Assembly (NCBI RefSeq): GCF_000333895.2
Contig: NZ_ANFM02000030.1
Location: 1 to 64,000 of the forward strand
Direction of reading: 5' to 3'
Length of the DNA: 64,000 nt
Origin: Grimontia indica
GTDB taxonomy: Bacteria; Pseudomonadota; Gammaproteobacteria; Enterobacterales; Vibrionaceae
Below are positions 44,520 through 53,215 of this stretch, in pieces; within the stretch, counting starts at the first letter, position 1; every line of letters begins with the position of its first letter. The position numbers and the translations under genes are program-made. The notes beneath the pieces are model-generated. The model had not been told where the DNA came from. It made no database searches and worked only from the letters and a program-made list of their open reading frames with translations.

Positions 44520-47150
44520 TTAGATGATGTCGTCACCATTCAGAGTAAAGTGCTCTGCATCTGTCCATACCGTGATGGTCGCACCAGCACTGCTTTCGAA
44601 GACATAAGCGTCCAACTCGCCGACCTGAGTATTGGTCAGACCCATGAAAGCAATCATGTCTGCTGACAGTTCGGCCGTAGGTGCAGCGCCTTCACTCAAC
44701 GTCCAGCCACCTGCATCCAGGTTGAAGGTATCGTCACCCGCACCAAGGTAAGCAACGAAACCGTCCCAATCACCCGGATCAGTCAACGACTCAGCCTGGA
44801 ATGGGTCTGACTGTGCGCTGATAGCAAAAGCATTTGCCGTCACAGTCTGGTTGCCTTCATCACCAATCACAGCTTCTACCTGTGCAATTGGCTTAGGACC
44901 TGAAGTCAAACCATAAGATTTTCCGGTAAGGTCTACGTTTACATCACCGTCAGCAATCAGCTTATCGAAGCCACGGTCACCAATGTAGATAGTGCCTTTT
45001 TCTTTCAGGAAGTTCAGGTCAGAGAAATCTTCCTGATCGAAGTACATGGTGTCGTTACCTTCACTACCTACGTAGAGGTCAAGACCCGTGCCGCCATCAA
45101 GGATGTAATCATCATCATAGCCTGCTTCAAGGTAATCGTTACCTGCACCACCGTACAGCTTGTCGCTACCGCTTGCACCGCGCAGGATATCATCGCCGTT
45201 ACCACCGTAGATGGTGTCATTACCCTGACCACCCAGGATGGTGTCGTTACCGTCGCCGCCGTAAAGGATGTCATCACCCTTGCCGCCGTTGATGTTGTCG
45301 TCGCCTGCATCGCCGTAGACCACATCGTCGTCGTCACCCGCGTGGATAAAATCATCACCATCGCCGCCGTAGATGGTGTCTTTATCACTCACAGTCACTT
45401 CTTTAGTGGTTTCAGCGAAATCGGTGTAATCAAGCTCTCTCAAGTTCTCGTAGGAGTGAGGAACTAAAGTCAAATCGGTTGCTGATGTAATTTCAGGGCC
45501 TTCGATTTGCAGCAGGATTTTGCCGTTTTCTTCCAGGTTCCAATAGTGATGATTGTTACCATCCAGATCCACGTCAATGATCGCGAACTTGTATACGTTG
45601 GTGCCGTCGGTGTACTTCAGGGTGTAATCCAGGTTCACCGCGTAAGTGTTGTTACCAATGGTCACGGTCTGGGTTTTATCGTCTGAATACTCATTACAGT
45701 AGTTGTCACCGTTAAGCACGCCATCGTCATCCTGGAACGTCACCTCGGTCATACCGCCATCAAACGCCAGCTTTGATGGGAAGCACCAGGTGTGGAATTC
45801 ACCGCCTGATGGCATCGAGAAGTCATCACCCATCACGAACACTTTCGCCGTTGGGTCGGTTTCAATGGTTTCCGTTGCGACATTCCCGCCGTAGATGATG
45901 TCATCACCTGAACCACCATGGATCTCATCATCACCCCACTGACCATAAATAGTGTCGTTACCTGCACCGCCATCAATGTAGTCGTTGTCGTTAGACTTCA
46001 TTGTCTTCTCAATGGCGATATCATCGTAGTTGAGAGAGTTAACATTTTGGTATGAATTGGAAACCAGTGATAAATCGGTCGCATCCGTAATTTCAGGGCC
46101 GTCGATTTGCAACAGCAGGTTACCGTTCTCGTTCAGGTTGTAGTAGTGATGGCCATTACCATCCAGATCCACATCAATAATCGCAAAGGTATATACGTTG
46201 CCGTCTGAATCGCAGTACTTCAGTGAGTAGTCAAGGTTAACCGGATAAGTCTGACCGTCGATAGTCACGGTCTGCGATTTGTCGTCTGAATACTCATTGC
46301 AGTAGTTATCACCATTGAGCACGCCGTCATCGTCTTGGAAGGTCACTTTCGTGGTGGTGCCGTCAAACGCCAGTTTTGGTGGGAAAGACCAAGTGTGAAA
46401 ATTACCGCTGTCCATGGTGAAATCTTTACCCATTTGGAACACGGTAACGGTTGGTTCATCACTGAAGTTTGGAGTCGAAGTGTTACCAAAGATGATGTCG
46501 TCACCGTCACCACCAAACAGTTTGTCGTTACCGTTTTCACCGGAAATGTGGTCATTGCCTTTGAGGCCATAAACAGTGTCATCGCCACCGCCCGCTGTGA
46601 TAGTGTCATCCAGATCAGCTGGGTTAACAGTTTGTGGCTCAGTGATGTCGTCGTAGTTCAGGCTACTAACGTTCTGGTAAGAGTTAGGAACCAAGGTCAG
46701 GTCAGTCGCGCTGGTGATTTCAGGGCCGTCGATTTGGATCAGGATTTTGCCGTTTTCACCAATATTGCAGTAGTGGTGGCCATTACCATCTGAATCTACA
46801 TCAACGATCGCAAAGGTATATATATTGCCGTCGCTGTCGCAGTATTTAAGACTGTAATCAACGTTCGCTGAATATTCCTGACCATCAATAGAAACCGTCT
46901 GGGATTTGTCGTCAGAAACTTCGTTACAGTAGTCATCACCATTTAGCTGACCATCGTCATCATTGTAAGTCACGGTTGACGTAGAGCCTGTGAAGCTGAG
47001 CGTTGGCGGGAAAGACCAAGTGTGGAAGTTGCCACTGTCCATGTTGAAATCAGCGCCCATCACAAATACTGCACCGGTTTTCTGATCGCTGCTGCTACCA
47101 ATATCGCCGTAAAGAGTGTCTGCGCCTGAAGTTCCGTTAATGTCTGCCAT
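44520..47150 (-). CDS. RTX-repeat secreted protein with three copies of an unrecognised 150-residue domain (RTX paralog 2)
   Basis: An 876-residue protein. It begins MADINGTSGADTLYGD, like its neighbours. Three tandem copies of a domain of about 150 residues follow (near 28-180, 235-390, 430-590). Each has FHTW.FP, a DDDG.LNGD.YCNE.SDDK.QTV block, a Y.LKY..G.VY.FAI.DVD block and GPEIT.ATDL.LV. RTX repeats separate them and fill about 600-700. The shared C-terminal module ends WTDAEHFTLNGDDII. No signal peptide, so type I export is likely. The start at 47150 has GAGGACATTGGTG; the longer frame to 47315 is rejected. Confidence 0.82.
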   Translation of the reverse strand: MADINGTSGADTLYGDIGSSSDQKTGAVFVMGADFNMDSGNFHTWSFPPTLSFTGSTSTVTYNDDDGQLNGDDYCNEVSDDKSQTVSIDGQEYSANVDYSLKYCDSDGNIYTFAIVDVDSDGNGHHYCNIGENGKILIQIDGPEITSATDLTLVPNSYQNVSSLNYDDITEPQTVNPADLDDTITAGGGDDTVYGLKGNDHISGENGNDKLFGGDGDDIIFGNTSTPNFSDEPTVTVFQMGKDFTMDSGNFHTWSFPPKLAFDGTTTKVTFQDDDGVLNGDNYCNEYSDDKSQTVTIDGQTYPVNLDYSLKYCDSDGNVYTFAIIDVDLDGNGHHYYNLNENGNLLLQIDGPEITDATDLSLVSNSYQNVNSLNYDDIAIEKTMKSNDNDYIDGGAGNDTIYGQWGDDEIHGGSGDDIIYGGNVATETIETDPTAKVFVMGDDFSMPSGGEFHTWCFPSKLAFDGGMTEVTFQDDDGVLNGDNYCNEYSDDKTQTVTIGNNTYAVNLDYTLKYTDGTNVYKFAIIDVDLDGNNHHYWNLEENGKILLQIEGPEITSATDLTLVPHSYENLRELDYTDFAETTKEVTVSDKDTIYGGDGDDFIHAGDDDDVVYGDAGDDNINGGKGDDILYGGDGNDTILGGQGNDTIYGGNGDDILRGASGSDKLYGGAGNDYLEAGYDDDYILDGGTGLDLYVGSEGNDTMYFDQEDFSDLNFLKEKGTIYIGDRGFDKLIADGDVNVDLTGKSYGLTSGPKPIAQVEAVIGDEGNQTVTANAFAISAQSDPFQAESLTDPGDWDGFVAYLGAGDDTFNLDAGGWTLSEGAAPTAELSADMIAFMGLTNTQVGELDAYVFESSAGATITVWTDAEHFTLNGDDII
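44735..45323 (-). repeat. Near-identical DNA segment, copy in RTX paralog 2
   Basis: This stretch matches 47800-48388 in paralog 3 with a constant offset of 3065 bp and very few differences. It encodes the last RTX repeats and most of the shared C-terminal module. Such identity between paralogs that differ elsewhere suggests recent gene conversion or duplication. Confidence 0.8.
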
Positions 47151-47252
47151 CACCAATGTCCTCGTCATCCATTTAAGGTTACGCTGACAAATGAAGGTAT
47201 GAATATTATTGAGCATCCGTTTGCTTTTTAGAGGATGCTCATATTCGAGAAA

Positions 47253-47312
47253 ACTAACATAAGTCAGCGACTGCTGTGACAACAGTTTTATTGATAAGAC
47301 AGGTTCAAACAA
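47253..47312 (-). promoter_or_regulatory. Upstream block shared by RTX paralogs 2 and 3
   Basis: The block CTAACAT ... TGTGACAACAGTTTTATTGA ... AAGACA is repeated with few changes at 50467-50529. On the minus strand TTGTCA (47277-47282) and TGTTAG (47254-47259) are 17 bp apart and may form a promoter with a weak -10. The remaining 47151-47584 interval shows no gene. Confidence 0.5.
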
Positions 47313-47535
47313 CAAATCTATTGCAGATTCAGAATATAGTCAGCGAGTGGAATTAGTACGGTTGAAAAGCATAATGAATGAAGTGCCATTGGAATGATTA
47401 CAAAAGAATTAGTTTAATACAGCTCCTCGGCATCATGTCCAGATAGTTAACACAGCTAGTTTAGGATATTGGAAGAACAACAGAGTCCTTCTAATGATTA
47501 CCTGCCTTAAACCAATCGTGACGTGCTTTTTGAAT

Positions 47536-47561
47536 AAAAAAAGCCCGGCAAATGCCGGGCT
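47536..47561 (-). terminator. Terminator of the third RTX gene
   Basis: GCCCGGC (47543-47549) pairs with GCCGGGC (47554-47560) around AAAT. On the minus strand seven T residues follow. Confidence 0.9.
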
Positions 47562-47584
47562 GAACAAATAGAGATGAGCGTCTC

Positions 47585-50347
47585 TTAAAAGATATCGTTA
47601 CCGTCTTGTGTGAACTGCTCGGCGTCAGTCCAAACAGTGATGGTTTCACCTGAGCTGTGCTCAAACACATACGCATCCAGTTCGCCAACTTGGGTATTCG
47701 TCAAACCCATAAAGGCAATCATGTCTGCTGACAGTTCAGCTGTTGGTGCTGCATCTGCATCATAAGTCCAACCAGCTGCTTCTAGGTTAAAGGTGTCATC
47801 ACCCGCGCCAAGGTAAGCCACGAAACCATCCCAATCACCCGGGTCAGTCAACGACTCAGCCTGGAATGGGTCAGACTGCGCATTGATTGCGAAAGCATTT
47901 GCCGTCACAGTCTGGTTGCCTTCATCACCAATCACAGCTTCTACCTGTGCAATTGGCTTAGGACCTGAAGTCAAACCATAAGATTTTCCGGTAAGGTCTA
48001 CGTTTACATCACCGTCAGCAATCAGCTTATCGAAGCCACGGTCACCAATGTAGATAGTGCCTTTTTCTTTCAGGAAGTTCAGGTCAGAGAAGTCTTCCTG
48101 ATCGAAGTACATGGTGTCGTTACCTTCACTACCTACGTAGAGGTCAAGACCCGTGCCGCCATCAAGGATGTAATCATCATCATAGCCAGCTTCTAGGTAG
48201 TCGTTACCTGCACCACCGTACAGCTTGTCGCTACCGCTTGCGCCGCGCAGGATATCATCGCCGTTACCACCGTAGATGGTGTCATTACCCTGACCACCCA
48301 AGATGGTGTCGTTACCGTCTCCGCCGTAAAGGATGTCATCACCCTTGCCGCCGTTGATGTTGTCGTCGCCTGCATCGCCGTAGACCACGTCATCGCCACC
48401 ACCGGAATGGATAAAGTCGTCACCATTACCGCCGTAAATGGTGTCGTTGTCTGAGTACAGTTTTTGTTGCTCGACAGTGATAGTGAAGGTGGTGTCGTTA
48501 AAGTCGTTATCACCCAGATTCCAGAGGTCTTCCCACTTGGAAGTATCACCGTCTACTTTTTCATGGTCTTTGCCATCGCCGTTTTCTGCCGCGTTGGAAA
48601 CATAAACCACTGAACTTGCTGTACCTTGAGTGATGCTTGAAGCTGTGCCGGACAGATTCAGGTTAACCGAGCCCACATCGAAACCTTTACGGTCGCCATC
48701 TGGAATGAGGAACATACCGAAAGACACACCGCCGGACACGTCGATATCAACGCTCAGGTCTGACACGTTTTTCACGTTATCTGCGATAACTTCTGCGCGG
48801 AGAATGTTACCGTTCGCGTCAACCACGTAGTAACCAATGCTGTTGTTGTAACCTGCGCTGTGGGTAAAATCGCTAACAGAGATAGTGACTGTGTCTTCAC
48901 CTTGCAGGTTGTAAACCGTCGCACCGTCAATGTGCTCGAGATCGAAGGTTTTGCTCGCTTCGTTACCGCCGTAAATAGTGTCATCACCATCACCGCCGTG
49001 AATCTCGTCGTCACCGTGCTCACCATAAATGGTGTCGTTACCCGCACCACCGTAAATGGTGTCGTTGTCGTCTTCCACGTTCACTTTTTGCTTCAGGGAC
49101 ACATTGTCGATCAACGCGCCGTAGCTATCTGAACGGCCTTCTGCTTCGAAGCGGATAGTCACGTAATCAACACCTTGCGGCAGTACAACTTCGGTAGAGA
49201 ATTGCTCGTAGTGGTCATTCGCCTGAGTGTTAGCGAAGTACTTGGAGTACAGCACTTTGCCTGCACTATCAAACACTTTCACTTCAAACTGGCTGGTTGC
49301 TGTATCTGTGCCACGGTAGCGGTTCGCGTAATCGAACGACAAATCCAGAACCACATCGCCATCAGCAGACAGACCTGAAACGTTCACATCTTGCTGCACC
49401 CACGTGTTGGTGTGGCTGTCGAGCTCCAGAACAGTGTTAGTCACGTCGTTTTGTGGTGTACCGCCAAACGTACCCTGTTGCAGTTCAATTTTGTTCGTGC
49501 CTGGCGTGTACCAGCCAGTGACTTGATGGTCGTGGAAAAGGCCCCACTGGTTAGAAACGTTGTCGCCGTAAGTCAGCTCGAAGCCGCCGTTGACCATCAG
49601 CTCGCGTTCGCCAACACCAAAACCTTTGTTACCGTAGATGGTGTCGTCGCCTTCACCGCCTTTGATGGTGTCGTTACCTTCGCCACCGTACAGCGTATCG
49701 TTGCCTTGGCCGCCATCAATGTAATCATTGCCTTCAAAGCCGTTGATCTTATCGTTCAGGCTGCCATTGGCATTATTAGTCAGAGATACGTTATCAATCA
49801 GCGCGCCGTAGCTATCAGACTGACCTTTACCTTCGAAACGCAGTGTCACTCCTGAGGTGCCTGCTGGTACAGTGAAGTCGACTTCAAAGTTGTGGTAGCT
49901 TTCGTTTGACTGGGTGTTGTCGAAGTATTTGCTGTAAAGGACGTTACCGTCGTCGTCCATGACTTTTACTTCGAACTGGCTGGTCGAGTGATTGTCGCCT
50001 TTATAGCGGTTTGCGTAATCGAAAGAGAGTGACAGTGAAGCATCACCTGAAGAAGTCAGGTTGCTGACGTCTACGTCTTGCTGAACCCAGGTGTTACCCG
50101 TTGAATCCAGTTCAAGCACGGTGTTAGATGAGGAATTGGTTGGCGTGCCGCCGAAGTCACCTTGTTGAAGTTCGATTTTCATACTGCCCGGCGTGTACCA
50201 GCCTGCAACTTGATGATCTTGGAACAAACCCCACTGATCAGACGAATCGTTACCCCAATCTTCGAAGTCACCATTCATCAACAGATTTTGATTGTTGTCA
50301 TCACCATACAAAAAATCTGCGTTAGTCGTTCCATTGATCTCTGCCAT
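47585..50347 (-). CDS. RTX-repeat secreted protein with carbohydrate-binding-like and DUF4114-like domains (RTX paralog 3)
   Basis: A 920-residue protein. Two DUF642-like domains (about 20-185 and 255-420) are close relatives of those in paralog 1. A domain at about 465-640 (IGYYVVDANGN, SFGMFLIPDGD, LWNLGDNDFNDTTFTI) resembles DUF4114. RTX repeats lie between them and at 650-745. The shared C-terminal module ends WTDAEQFTQDGNDIF. It has no signal peptide. The start has GAGGACATAGGT, the same leader as paralogs 1 and 2. The terminal hydrophobic residues after acidic ones fit a type I secretion signal. Confidence 0.85.
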   Translation of the reverse strand: MAEINGTTNADFLYGDDNNQNLLMNGDFEDWGNDSSDQWGLFQDHQVAGWYTPGSMKIELQQGDFGGTPTNSSSNTVLELDSTGNTWVQQDVDVSNLTSSGDASLSLSFDYANRYKGDNHSTSQFEVKVMDDDGNVLYSKYFDNTQSNESYHNFEVDFTVPAGTSGVTLRFEGKGQSDSYGALIDNVSLTNNANGSLNDKINGFEGNDYIDGGQGNDTLYGGEGNDTIKGGEGDDTIYGNKGFGVGERELMVNGGFELTYGDNVSNQWGLFHDHQVTGWYTPGTNKIELQQGTFGGTPQNDVTNTVLELDSHTNTWVQQDVNVSGLSADGDVVLDLSFDYANRYRGTDTATSQFEVKVFDSAGKVLYSKYFANTQANDHYEQFSTEVVLPQGVDYVTIRFEAEGRSDSYGALIDNVSLKQKVNVEDDNDTIYGGAGNDTIYGEHGDDEIHGGDGDDTIYGGNEASKTFDLEHIDGATVYNLQGEDTVTISVSDFTHSAGYNNSIGYYVVDANGNILRAEVIADNVKNVSDLSVDIDVSGGVSFGMFLIPDGDRKGFDVGSVNLNLSGTASSITQGTASSVVYVSNAAENGDGKDHEKVDGDTSKWEDLWNLGDNDFNDTTFTITVEQQKLYSDNDTIYGGNGDDFIHSGGGDDVVYGDAGDDNINGGKGDDILYGGDGNDTILGGQGNDTIYGGNGDDILRGASGSDKLYGGAGNDYLEAGYDDDYILDGGTGLDLYVGSEGNDTMYFDQEDFSDLNFLKEKGTIYIGDRGFDKLIADGDVNVDLTGKSYGLTSGPKPIAQVEAVIGDEGNQTVTANAFAINAQSDPFQAESLTDPGDWDGFVAYLGAGDDTFNLEAAGWTYDADAAPTAELSADMIAFMGLTNTQVGELDAYVFEHSSGETITVWTDAEQFTQDGNDIF
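47800..48388 (-). repeat. Near-identical DNA segment, copy in RTX paralog 3
   Basis: The partner of 44735-45323 (offset 3065 bp). Upstream and downstream of it the two genes diverge clearly. Confidence 0.8.
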
Positions 50348-50809
50348 ACCTATGTCCTCATAATCTTGATCTTGGTTTTATGTGGCGCGAATGAAACTGC
50401 TGGAATATATCTACCGCTTTCCTAAAGTAGACCCTCACTTACAAGTGCTTGCTTATATATGAGATTACTAACATTCATTCCGCGCTTGATGTGACAAGAG
50501 TTTTAATGACAAGACACTCAAGAACAATAGACTTGAAGCAAGATCACGCTAATCTCAGTAGCGCTTTCTAGCCCTTATTTAAATAGTGATGAGTTAAGTA
50601 TGAGTTTTAACCTAATAGAGGAACTAGAGCGGGGTTCAATAGCAGCATTATTGGAACTTTTCTGACACGTTTTAAACAAAAAGAGAGCAATTGACTCAGA
50701 AATTATTCACTCTCCCAGCCAATCACATACGCGACGATGGAAATGGCCGTCAAAAATTGAAAAAGCCCGGCACAACCAAGTACCGGGCTCACATTACTAG
50801 GGCTCTGAA
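50348..50809 (-). promoter_or_regulatory. Upstream region of RTX paralog 3, with shared block and terminator of paralog 4
   Basis: The conserved block at 50467-50529 repeats the one before paralog 2, with TTGTCA (50492-50497) and TGTTAG (50468-50473) spaced 18 bp on the minus strand. The left part is the leader of paralog 3. A hairpin terminator for paralog 4 lies at 50760-50789 (AGCCCGG with CCGGGCT). No gene is seen. Confidence 0.5.
50760..50789 (-). terminator. Terminator of the fourth RTX gene
   Basis: AGCCCGG (50764-50770) and CCGGGCT (50783-50789) pair around a 12-nt loop. A T tract follows on the minus strand. Confidence 0.75.
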
Positions 50810-52609
50810 TTAGATGTTACTACCGTTAGATTTAACGATCTCAGCATCCGTCCAGATAGTGATTTTTTCGTCCGCATAGGTGAAAACGTAAGCGCGGAGC
50901 TCTGTCACCTGCGCGAAGCTCAAACCCATGAACTCAATCATCTCATTGGAAATGGCAACAGACGCAGATGCATTTGCATCGTAACTCCAGATACCGGCAT
51001 CGACATTCAGTGTGTCGTTACCAGCGCCAAGATGGGCAACAAAGCCGTCCCAATCGCCTGGATCAACCAGAGAAGCGGACTGGAAACCATCAGACTGAGC
51101 ATGAATCGCAAAAGCGTTCACTGTCACCGCTTGGTTTCCTTCAGCGCCAATCACCGCTTCAACCTGAGCAATAGGTTTAGGACCAGAAGTGACACCATAT
51201 GAAACACCAGTAAGGTCGACGTTAGCATCACCAGTAACAATCAGTTGGTCAAAACCACGATCACCGTTGTAGATATTTCCGTTCTCGGTAAGGAAGTTCA
51301 CATCAGAAAAATCTTCCTGATCAAAAAACATGGTGTCGTTACCTTCACTACCGATGTAGATATCAAGGCCCGTTCCGCCATTCATGACGATGTCATCGTC
51401 ATAGCCCGCGTGCAGGACGTCGTTTCCTTCGTCGCCAAACAATGAATCATTGCCACCTGCACCGTAAAGGGTGTCATTACCCGAACCGCCGTAAAGTACA
51501 TCGTCGCCAGCACTGCCATTGATAGTGTCGTTACCTGCACCACCGTAAATGGTGTCGTTGCCTTTGAAGCCAGTAATGGTGTCATTGCCTGAGCAGCCAT
51601 GAAGAACATCGTCACCCGACGTACCATTAATTATTTGGTCAGACGCTGTGGTACCTTCCAAAACACGCATTGAACGTGGTGCAGAGAAATCCAGGTTCTG
51701 GCCGTTTCGCGCACGCACATTTTCCAGTTGGCTGTTCGGCGTCACACAGTTAAAAACGCCTAAACGGTTGTAAGAAAGGTTGTCCCAATCTGACAGCATG
51801 ACTGCTGTACCTTCTGATGGCTCAACACGCACTTCATGCGCACGAATCCAGCTTGGCAGTGAGTAGCCTGAACGCTGCCCCACTGGCAGACAGTACCTCT
51901 CACCGGTTTCTAGGCTCACGATACAGCCCAGTTTCTCGTTGCTAGCCACAACACGCATTGAGCGTGGTGCTGAGAAATCTAAGTTCTGGCCGTTGTAAGC
52001 ACGGACATTGGTCAGTTTCTGGTTTTCAACGGTACCTGGGAATACCGCTAAACGGTTATAGGAAAGGTTATCCCAGTCTGACAACATGACAGCCGCCCCT
52101 TCAGACGCCTGAACATAAACCTCGTGAGATTTGATCCAGCTCGGGAGTGAGTAGCCAGACCGTTTACCCACAGGCAGACAGTAACGCTCGCCAGTTTGGA
52201 GGCTAACAATACAACCCAGTTTGTCATTGCTGGCTACAACGCGCATAGAACGTGGTGCAGAGAAGTCTAGGTTCTGGCCATTGTACGCACGAACATTAGT
52301 CAGTTCGCTGTTGGTGACAGTACCCGAAAATACCGCCAGACGGTTGTACGAGAGATTATCCCAATCAGACAGCATCACTGCTGCGCCTTCTTCCGCCTGA
52401 ACACGAACCTCATGGGACTTGATCCAGCTTGGCAGGGAGTAGCCTGAACGCTGTCCCACCGGGAGACAATATTCAGCACCTGTTTCCAAGCTGACAATGC
52501 AACCTTTTGGCGTGTCATCCGAAGACTCGTTTGCGTTTACTGCACTGCTAATAGATACCGCAATAGATAGTCCTACTACCCATGTCAGCATGCTAAATAA
52601 CTTATTCAT
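50810..52609 (-). CDS. Sec-exported protein with three crystallin-like repeats and RTX module (RTX paralog 4)
   Basis: A 599-residue protein that differs from its neighbours by a clear Sec signal peptide (1-27, cleavage near VNA-NE). Three tandem repeats of about 90 residues (37-125, 132-221, 228-317) each read GCIVSL.TG..YCLPVG.RS, LPSWI..HEV.V, VMLSDWDNLSYNRL, LDFSAPRSMRV. Their Greek-key-like pattern and the DWDNLS motif recall beta/gamma-crystallins, which bind calcium; this is tentative. RTX nonapeptides cover about 328-405, and the shared C-terminal module 405-599. A Sec signal beside a type I-like C-terminus is unusual. Confidence 0.83.
   Translation of the reverse strand: MNKLFSMLTWVVGLSIAVSISSAVNANESSDDTPKGCIVSLETGAEYCLPVGQRSGYSLPSWIKSHEVRVQAEEGAAVMLSDWDNLSYNRLAVFSGTVTNSELTNVRAYNGQNLDFSAPRSMRVVASNDKLGCIVSLQTGERYCLPVGKRSGYSLPSWIKSHEVYVQASEGAAVMLSDWDNLSYNRLAVFPGTVENQKLTNVRAYNGQNLDFSAPRSMRVVASNEKLGCIVSLETGERYCLPVGQRSGYSLPSWIRAHEVRVEPSEGTAVMLSDWDNLSYNRLGVFNCVTPNSQLENVRARNGQNLDFSAPRSMRVLEGTTASDQIINGTSGDDVLHGCSGNDTITGFKGNDTIYGGAGNDTINGSAGDDVLYGGSGNDTLYGAGGNDSLFGDEGNDVLHAGYDDDIVMNGGTGLDIYIGSEGNDTMFFDQEDFSDVNFLTENGNIYNGDRGFDQLIVTGDANVDLTGVSYGVTSGPKPIAQVEAVIGAEGNQAVTVNAFAIHAQSDGFQSASLVDPGDWDGFVAHLGAGNDTLNVDAGIWSYDANASASVAISNEMIEFMGLSFAQVTELRAYVFTYADEKITIWTDAEIVKSNGSNI
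51659..52501 (-). repeat. Triple tandem repeat inside RTX paralog 4
   Basis: Three copies with a period of about 96 codons encode the crystallin-like domains. The protein copies differ at only a few positions, so the array arose by internal duplication. Confidence 0.85.
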
Positions 52610-53164
52610 AACCTATTGCCTTTATTTGAAGGATGTTTGGGTATCTTTGTTTTTTTAGTGGGGCATGGTTGCTGCTATTTCACATAAGAACATGGTCAGG
52701 AAAGGCCTTTCTCCAACCCAAAAGATGTGCCGTTCAACAATACGAATTTGAGGGAAACATCCTTGTGCGTTGCAAATACAAAATGCAGTTGTTCCAGTCA
52801 CACACCGTGGGAAGCAGTCATCGTTGCCGCCATCAACATCACCATACTGTTTTATCAAACAGTCAGTGTTTTGATTCACTTTAGAGACAACTAAATAACA
52901 AGTTAGCCACGGTGTAAACGTTTTATACGTATTCAAATAGGTGAGCAAACAAGGGTTCGAATGTTAATAACAATATCAAACCTAAGCATGAGAAATAAAT
53001 TAGATTGGAATGATTTAAGATGGATTGTTTGGAGTGAAAAAATACCAAATATTAGTGAATTAGAATAAATTTCGGTAAGGATTTATTTAAAATTCATCAT
53101 TCATGGCGGAAATGTAAAACACATTATCAATACTTAGAATCATATAAGCCACATTTAAACAATT
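52610..53164. other. Intergenic region between RTX paralog 4 and the MATE gene
   Basis: About 555 bp with no supported gene. Two overlapping short frames on opposite strands (52633-52884 and 52655-52948) lack ribosome binding sites and any family features. The right half is AT-rich. The left end contains the promoter region of paralog 4. Confidence 0.4.
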
Positions 53165-53193
53165 AAAAAGTACGATCGCTTAGATCGTACTTT
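53165..53193 (-). terminator. Terminator of the MATE gene
   Basis: AAAGTACGATC pairs with GATCGTACTTT (11 bp) around GCTTA, followed by T residues on the minus strand. Confidence 0.88.
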
Positions 53194-53215
53194 ATTAATA
53201 GATAGCCCGCTGTAT

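Noticed and set aside
42055-52609. Regularly spaced short DNA repeats that look like a CRISPR array or minisatellite
   Set aside because: They keep the reading frame and encode GGxGxDxUx nonapeptides of the RTX proteins; spacers are not unique non-coding sequence.
52633-52948. Two overlapping small frames before RTX paralog 4
   Set aside because: Opposite strands, no ribosome binding sites, no likeness to known proteins.
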